Positions 7,900-9,030 of a stretch of 9,030 nucleotides of DNA are shown here, one piece after another. The stretch spans positions 1-9,030 of the forward strand of contig JAUXFU010000023.1 of NCBI GenBank assembly GCA_030622705.1. The letters are read 5' to 3'. Origin of the DNA: Candidatus Omnitrophota bacterium (GTDB taxonomy: Bacteria; Omnitrophota; Koll11; Gygaellales; JAHJCI01). Below the pieces are notes generated by a model. It was not told where the DNA came from. It saw only the letters and a list, made by a program, of their open reading frames with translations, and did no database searches. How positions within the stretch are numbered: position 1 is the first letter of the stretch; each line of letters starts with the position of its first letter. The position numbers and the translations under genes are program-made.

Positions 7900-7919
7900 G
7901 GACAGGTCACGACCTGTCC
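7900..7919. repeat. Perfect 20-base palindrome (hairpin)
   Basis: GGACAGGTC (7900-7908) and GACCTGTCC (7911-7919) are exact inverted arms around AC. This gives a 9-base-pair stem, or in practice 8 pairs with a 4-base loop. No T-run follows directly on either strand, so a classical terminator is unlikely; on the minus strand the nearest T-run starts about 11 bases later. GGGACAGGTC-type palindromes are, as I recall, common mobile intergenic repeats, so this may be a REP-like element. A protein-binding operator upstream of the coiled-coil promoter is an alternative. Confidence 0.6.
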
Positions 7920-7991
7920 CTACATATTTTGTTTATTTTTTAATTTCTTATTAATTTTTCTTGTATAACACAAAAATCAGCGGTGGTGAAA

Positions 7992-8152
7992 AACTAGGGA
8001 AAACTAGGGGACGGTTCTGGGTTTGAAAACTAGGGGACGAAAACTAGGGAAAACTAGGGGACGAACTAGGGGACGAAAACTAGGGAAAACTAGGGGACGG
8101 TTCTGGGTTTTGAAAAACTAGGGGACGGTTCTGGGTTTTGGAAAAACTAGGG
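7992..8152 (+). repeat. Repeat array 1: ten AACTAGGG-containing units
   Basis: The octamer AACTAGGG occurs ten times, starting at 7992, 8002, 8028, 8042, 8052, 8064, 8078, 8088, 8116 and 8145. Three copies (8002, 8088, 8116) are full length, reading AACTAGGGGACGGTTCTG and then GGTTT. The others are cut short after GGG or GGGGACG and joined directly to the next copy by A-rich bases. The last copy changes to GGCCCC. There are no unique spacers, so this is not CRISPR. Truncated copies joined head to tail suggest slippage or unequal recombination in an older array. The same unit appears inverted at 8798-8910. Confidence 0.92.
8028..8099 (+). repeat. Perfect 36-base tandem duplication inside array 1
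   Basis: Positions 8028-8063 and 8064-8099 are identical over 36 bases. Each 36-base block itself contains three shortened AACTAGGG units. Complete identity indicates a recent duplication, or an assembly effect in a low-complexity repeat. Confidence 0.95.
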
Positions 8153-8163
8153 GACGGCCCCTA
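8142..8163 (-). terminator. Intrinsic terminator after fxsA, built from the last repeat unit
   Basis: On the minus strand TAGGGG (8163-8158) and CCCCTA (8153-8148) form a 6-base-pair stem around a CCGT loop. A G and then TTTTT (8146-8142) follow. It begins 7 bases after the fxsA stop codon. The stem exists only because the final unit of array 1 reads GGGGACGGCCCC, where other units have GGGGACGGTTCT. The T-run is the complement of the A-run common to the units. The stem is short but GC-rich, so a working factor-independent terminator is plausible. Confidence 0.6.
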
Positions 8164-8170
8164 ATCTCAT

Positions 8171-8575
8171 TTACATAGATTTATACGATTTAATCGTAAT
8201 AACTTTTCCCTGACTAATCATATCTTCTATTTTTCGTTTAAGCCATCGTTTCAACACATTTCGTGTCCAGGGAATCAATCCCATAAAGCCTATCAGGTCG
8301 GTTATAAATCCAGGGGTTAAAAGCAACATTCCACTGCATAGAATCAATACACCATCAAATAACTTATCTGCAGGCATTTGACCCTGGTTTACATCATCCT
8401 GTATCCTGCGCAAAGTAATAAGCCCCTGCATTTTGGCCAGATATGCCCCGGTTACGCCTGTAAAGATAACAACTCCCATCGTATAAGCTACACCTATAAA
8501 CTGCCCAACCTTTATTAAAAGGGCCAGCTCTATAGCTGGAACTATGGTAAATAGTAAAATCAAGTATCCTAACAT
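8171..8575 (-). CDS. fxsA: FxsA family membrane protein
   Basis: FxsA is a small cytoplasmic-membrane protein. In E. coli, extra FxsA relieves exclusion of phage T7 by the F plasmid; its normal role is unclear. From the ATG at 8575 it has 134 residues, typical of the family. It shows hydrophobic segments at about 4-22, 28-47 and 73-102, and the family signature LLLTPGFITDLIGFMGLIPWTR-like stretch is at 84-105. A basic amphipathic tail (RNVLKRWLKRKIEDMI, 105-120) follows. The frame extends to a GTG at 8620, but the added 15 residues are charged and precede the standard MLGYL-type start, so I reject them. The ribosome binding site is weak. The ATG lies inside the last codons of a small overlapping ORF, which may couple translation. 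A terminator follows directly. Confidence 0.9.
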   Translation of the reverse strand: MLGYLILLFTIVPAIELALLIKVGQFIGVAYTMGVVIFTGVTGAYLAKMQGLITLRRIQDDVNQGQMPADKLFDGVLILCSGMLLLTPGFITDLIGFMGLIPWTRNVLKRWLKRKIEDMISQGKVITIKSYKSM

Positions 8576-8652
8576 AGCTCTGGATAATCTGCAGCTATCT
8601 TCTTCACCTTCTCTATCCACGCCTTTTTATCACCTGCATTTAATTTGATCAT
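8569..8652 (-). CDS. Small 27-residue ORF overlapping the fxsA start, unrecognised
   Basis: ATG at 8652 to TAG at 8571-8569 encodes a charged peptide that begins MIKLNAGDKKAWIEKVKK and ends AADYPELC. A GAAGGAG sequence stands immediately upstream, though the gap from AGGAG to the ATG is only 2 bases. The frame is also open 12 codons further back with no better start. The last 7 bases overlap the fxsA ATG, the arrangement expected of a coupled leader ORF. The composition looks protein-like and predicted helical, so it could also be the surviving C-terminal tail of a lost gene. No function is assigned. Confidence 0.35.
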   Translation of the reverse strand: MIKLNAGDKKAWIEKVKKIAADYPELC

Positions 8653-8690
8653 CGCTCCTTCTTCTTTTATTCCCTTAAAGCTTCCTTATA

Positions 8691-8706
8691 GGGGACGTTT
8701 CTAGGT
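8691..8706 (+). repeat. Diverged single repeat copy upstream of the small ORF
   Basis: GGGGACGTTTCTAGG matches GGGGACGGTTCTGGG of array 1 with two changes and has the same orientation. It lies alone between array 2 and the small ORF, about 40 bases from the latter's start. It looks like an old solitary copy of the same element. Confidence 0.55.
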
Positions 8707-8721
8707 TCTTGGTCCGCCTTT

Positions 8722-8742
8722 GGAATTTTTAGAATTCCTCCT
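8722..8742. other. Orphan Shine-Dalgarno-like sequence beside a small inverted repeat
   Basis: GGAATT (8722-8727) and AATTCC (8733-8738) form inverted arms around a 5-base loop. AGGAGG on the minus strand (8742-8737) overlaps one arm. No ATG, GTG or TTG lies at a usable distance after it. It may be the remains of a lost gene start, or chance. Confidence 0.3.
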
Positions 8743-8797
8743 TCTACTATTAATAAACATAGAAAAATGGGGAATCTAACGCAAAAATTATAAAACC

Positions 8798-8910
8798 CAG
8801 AACCGTCCCCTAGTTTTTTCAGAACCGTCCCCTAGTTTTTTCAGAACCGTCCCCTAGTTTTTTCAGAACCGTCCCCTAGTTTTTTAAAACCCAGAGCCGT
8901 CCCCTAGTTT
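8798..8910 (-). repeat. Repeat array 2: four perfect 22-base tandem units plus a variant, inverted relative to array 1
   Basis: Units at 8798-8819, 8820-8841, 8842-8863 and 8864-8885 are identical. Each reads CAGAACCGTCCCCTAG followed by six Ts. A fifth copy with one substitution (CAGAGCCGTCCCCTAG) lies at 8892-8910 after an AAAACC junction. Reverse-complemented, the unit is the AACTAGGGGACGGTTCTG element of array 1. There are no spacers between units. The array ends one base before the stop codon of the partial gene at the right edge. Confidence 0.95.
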
Positions 8911-8911
8911 C

Positions 8912-9030
8912 TCATGAAAGCTTTTCGGAGCCTGAATATACCTCTTCCACTTTGAATACTGCTGCAGCACGACCTGGATGGCCTTTTGGATTCCATTTTT
9001 TCATATCCTCAAAAATGTCACCTTCTTTGT
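8912..9030 (-). CDS. C-terminal end of an unidentified protein (partial)
   Basis: One minus-strand frame is open from the window edge to TGA at 8914-8912 and gives 38 residues. It begins KEGDIFEDMKKWNPKGHP and continues GRAAAVFKVEEVYSGSEKLS. The other two frames have stops early in the stretch. The composition looks like a genuine globular protein end, with a GRAAAVFKVEEVYSG strand-like segment, but I cannot place it in a family from so short a piece. Repeat array 2 starts one base after its stop. Confidence 0.5.
   Translation of the reverse strand, partial: KEGDIFEDMKKWNPKGHPGRAAAVFKVEEVYSGSEKLS

Larger units (their letters stand above)
7784..8170. other. Gene-free region of 387 bases between fxsA and the coiled-coil gene
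   Basis: No convincing coding frame is present here. Reading from the right, it holds the terminator after fxsA and repeat array 1 (to about 7992), then an AT-rich run at 7921-7980 with nothing recognisable. A perfect palindrome follows at 7900-7919, then an AT-rich tract and the promoter and ribosome binding site of the coiled-coil gene. Confidence 0.8.

Noticed and set aside
7900..7919. Intrinsic terminator of fxsA
   Set aside because: The stem is strong but no T-run follows directly on the minus strand, and a better terminator lies right after fxsA at 8142-8163.
7992..8152. CRISPR array
   Set aside because: Units are joined directly or through A-rich bases, with no unique spacers of constant length, and no cas genes are present. 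The same holds for 8798-8885.
8576..8620. 15-residue N-terminal extension of FxsA from a GTG
   Set aside because: The added residues are charged and precede the typical hydrophobic start of the family; this stretch is better read as part of the overlapping small ORF.
8787..8792. Promoter upstream of the small ORF and fxsA
   Set aside because: A perfect TATAAT is present on the minus strand at the edge of array 2, but no -35-like hexamer lies 16-18 bases upstream and there is no extended -10, so it was not called.

Overview
The window holds a compact, entirely minus-strand stretch of a bacterial chromosome. From right to left, which is the direction of transcription, it contains: the end of an unidentified gene, a tandem-repeat array, a very short ORF overlapping fxsA, a second repeat array in the opposite orientation, a membrane-anchored coiled-coil protein of unknown function, aroA, and the rod-shape cluster mreB-mreC-mreD-mrdA-rodA. 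rodA is cut by the left edge.

The organism is probably a rod-shaped, peptidoglycan-producing bacterium, with the shikimate pathway indicated by aroA. The mreBCD-mrdA-rodA order is widespread in Gram-negative-type lineages. The short AACTAGGGGACGGTTCTG-type repeats, the tight coupling of genes and the moderate base composition remind me of uncultured groups such as Omnitrophota and neighbouring PVC lineages. That placement is a recollection, not a demonstration.

Layout. At 1-5246 is the elongasome operon: MreB filament, MreC scaffold, MreD, PBP2 transpeptidase and RodA glycosyltransferase. Stop and start codons overlap at mreC/mreD and mrdA/rodA, and mreB/mreC are nearly adjacent. mreD and mrdA are separated by a 138-base repeat-like spacer. 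A good sigma-70-type promoter (TTGACA-N17-TAACAT) lies just upstream of mreB. At 5319-7783, aroA and the coiled-coil gene overlap by one base and appear to be transcribed from a second candidate promoter (TTGACT-N16-TAAAAT), whose predicted transcript begins shortly before a strong ribosome binding site. At 7784-8170 is a gene-free stretch with a perfect palindrome and repeat array 1. The last unit of that array is altered so that it forms an intrinsic terminator immediately after fxsA. At 8171-8652 are fxsA and a 27-codon ORF overlapping its start. At 8691-8910 are a diverged repeat copy and array 2, which has four perfect 22-base tandem units plus a variant. At 8912-9030 is the C-terminal end of an unidentified protein.

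The elongasome genes would act together at the inner membrane to drive lateral wall synthesis. MreB organises the complex, MreC and MreD link it to PBP2, and RodA polymerises the glycan that PBP2 crosslinks. AroA is unrelated metabolically. The most unusual parts are the two inverted repeat arrays around fxsA, the repeat-derived terminator, and the coiled-coil protein with a duplicated C-terminal domain. No transposase, CRISPR array, tRNA or rRNA was seen.
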